In this document: in pieces, positions 5,163 to 5,527 of the stretch
How the letters are laid out: each line of letters opens with the position of its first letter
Numbering within the stretch: the first letter of the stretch is position 1
Source of the DNA: Mariprofundaceae bacterium
GTDB lineage: Bacteria; Pseudomonadota; Zetaproteobacteria; Mariprofundales; Mariprofundaceae
Reading direction: 5' to 3'
NCBI GenBank assembly: GCA_030950865.1
Contig: JAUZQR010000324.1
Coordinates: 1 to 5,527, forward strand
DNA length: 5,527 bases
Position numbers and translations under genes: made by a program
The notes under the pieces: model-generated
What the model saw: the letters and a program-made list of their open reading frames with translations, nothing else
Database searches by the model: none
Told to the model about the DNA's origin: nothing

Positions 5163-5527
5163 ATGGCTAAAAAACGTAGTGTTGATCCGATGACTATCTA
5201 TATGCGTGAATTATCACGCTATAATCTTTTGACAGCCAAAGAAGAGGTTACACTTTCTAGGCGTATTAGAAGCGGTGATGAAGGTGCTCGTCAACATATG
5301 ATTAATGCCAATCTTAGATTGGTTGTAAAAATTGCACGACGTTATATGAACCGTGATTTACCACTGGCTGACCTTATTGAAGAAGGAAATATTGGTCTTA
5401 TGCGGGCCGTTGAGAAATTTGATGATGCGCATGGCTGTCGCTTTTCAACGTACGCGACTTGGTGGATTCGTCAATCCGTTGAGCGTGCGATTATGAATCA
5501 AGGACGTACTATTCGTTTGCCGGTACA
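5163..5527 (+). CDS. rpoS: RNA polymerase sigma factor RpoS-like, N-terminal part
   Basis: The frame is open to the window edge: 121 codons plus two bases, with the C-terminal part outside. Region 1.2 starts at once ([10 protein letters not shown], 8-17). Region 2 follows, with [12 protein letters not shown] (50-61), [18 protein letters not shown] (70-87) and [11 protein letters not shown] (94-104). [15 protein letters not shown] (107-121) resembles RpoS more than RpoD ('..RSIADQ..') and is unlike RpoH. Gene order nlpD-rpoS supports the call. RpoS is the general-stress sigma factor. An in-frame TAA (5160-5162) directly precedes the ATG, so no longer start exists; compared with E. coli RpoS it lacks about 48 residues of acidic N-terminus. 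The ribosome site is the purine tract 5146-5155, with GGAGG (5148-5152) ten bases upstream and AGGT (5157-5160) closer. Confidence 0.9.
   Translation, partial: MAKKRSVDPMTIYMRELSRYNLLTAKEEVTLSRRIRSGDEGARQHMINANLRLVVKIARRYMNRDLPLADLIEEGNIGLMRAVEKFDDAHGCRFSTYATWWIRQSVERAIMNQGRTIRLPV

Overview
The window is an ordinary-looking stretch of a proteobacterial chromosome. It is AT-rich by eye, with every gene on the + strand. IHF-alpha, a Lol lipoprotein-export system and a pcm-yqaA-nlpD-rpoS cluster point to Pseudomonadota of the gamma/beta type or a near relative. I cannot name a species. A zetaproteobacterium is a guess from overall feel, not something I can show.

Layout. (1) Bases 1-2059 are the tail of a lipoprotein-export operon: the last 48 codons of a LolC/LolE-type permease, a 405-residue protein with TPR-like helices and two cyclic-nucleotide-binding (CNB) domains, and the ATPase LolD. 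The three genes are packed with 0 and 1 base between them, so the CNB protein sits between the permease and ATPase genes of one transporter. (2) Bases 2060-2926 are a second unit: a good sigma70-type promoter, ihfA (GTG start), a short MerR-family regulator overlapping it by 4 bases, and tRNA-Pro(GGG) 19 bases further on. ihfA-merR-tRNA-Pro is a familiar order, but pheS-pheT, the usual upstream neighbours, are replaced by the lol genes. (3) Bases 2973-5527 are the stress/cell-envelope cluster: pcm (protein repair methyltransferase), a DedA-like membrane protein (yqaA), nlpD (LysM + LytM lipoprotein) and the start of rpoS. The first three overlap each other. The usual upstream gene surE is absent, and pcm begins directly after the tRNA. 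A 161-base gap before rpoS holds a possible promoter, two small inverted repeats, a 16-base-period direct repeat and a five-codon mini-ORF over the rpoS ribosome binding site.

How they may work together. The Lol genes move lipoproteins to the outer membrane, and NlpD in the same window has a lipobox of the kind such a system would handle. IHF and the MerR protein are DNA-binding regulators. Pcm, NlpD and RpoS form the classical stationary-phase and cell-separation neighbourhood.

The points most worth a second look are the CNB/TPR gene inside the lol operon (one CNB site looks degenerate, the other intact), an NlpD that keeps all LytM metal-site residues, an RpoS-like sigma factor that lacks the usual N-terminal extension, and the compact repeat-rich rpoS leader. 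I see no mobile element, CRISPR array or rRNA, and no gene-free stretch longer than 300 bases.
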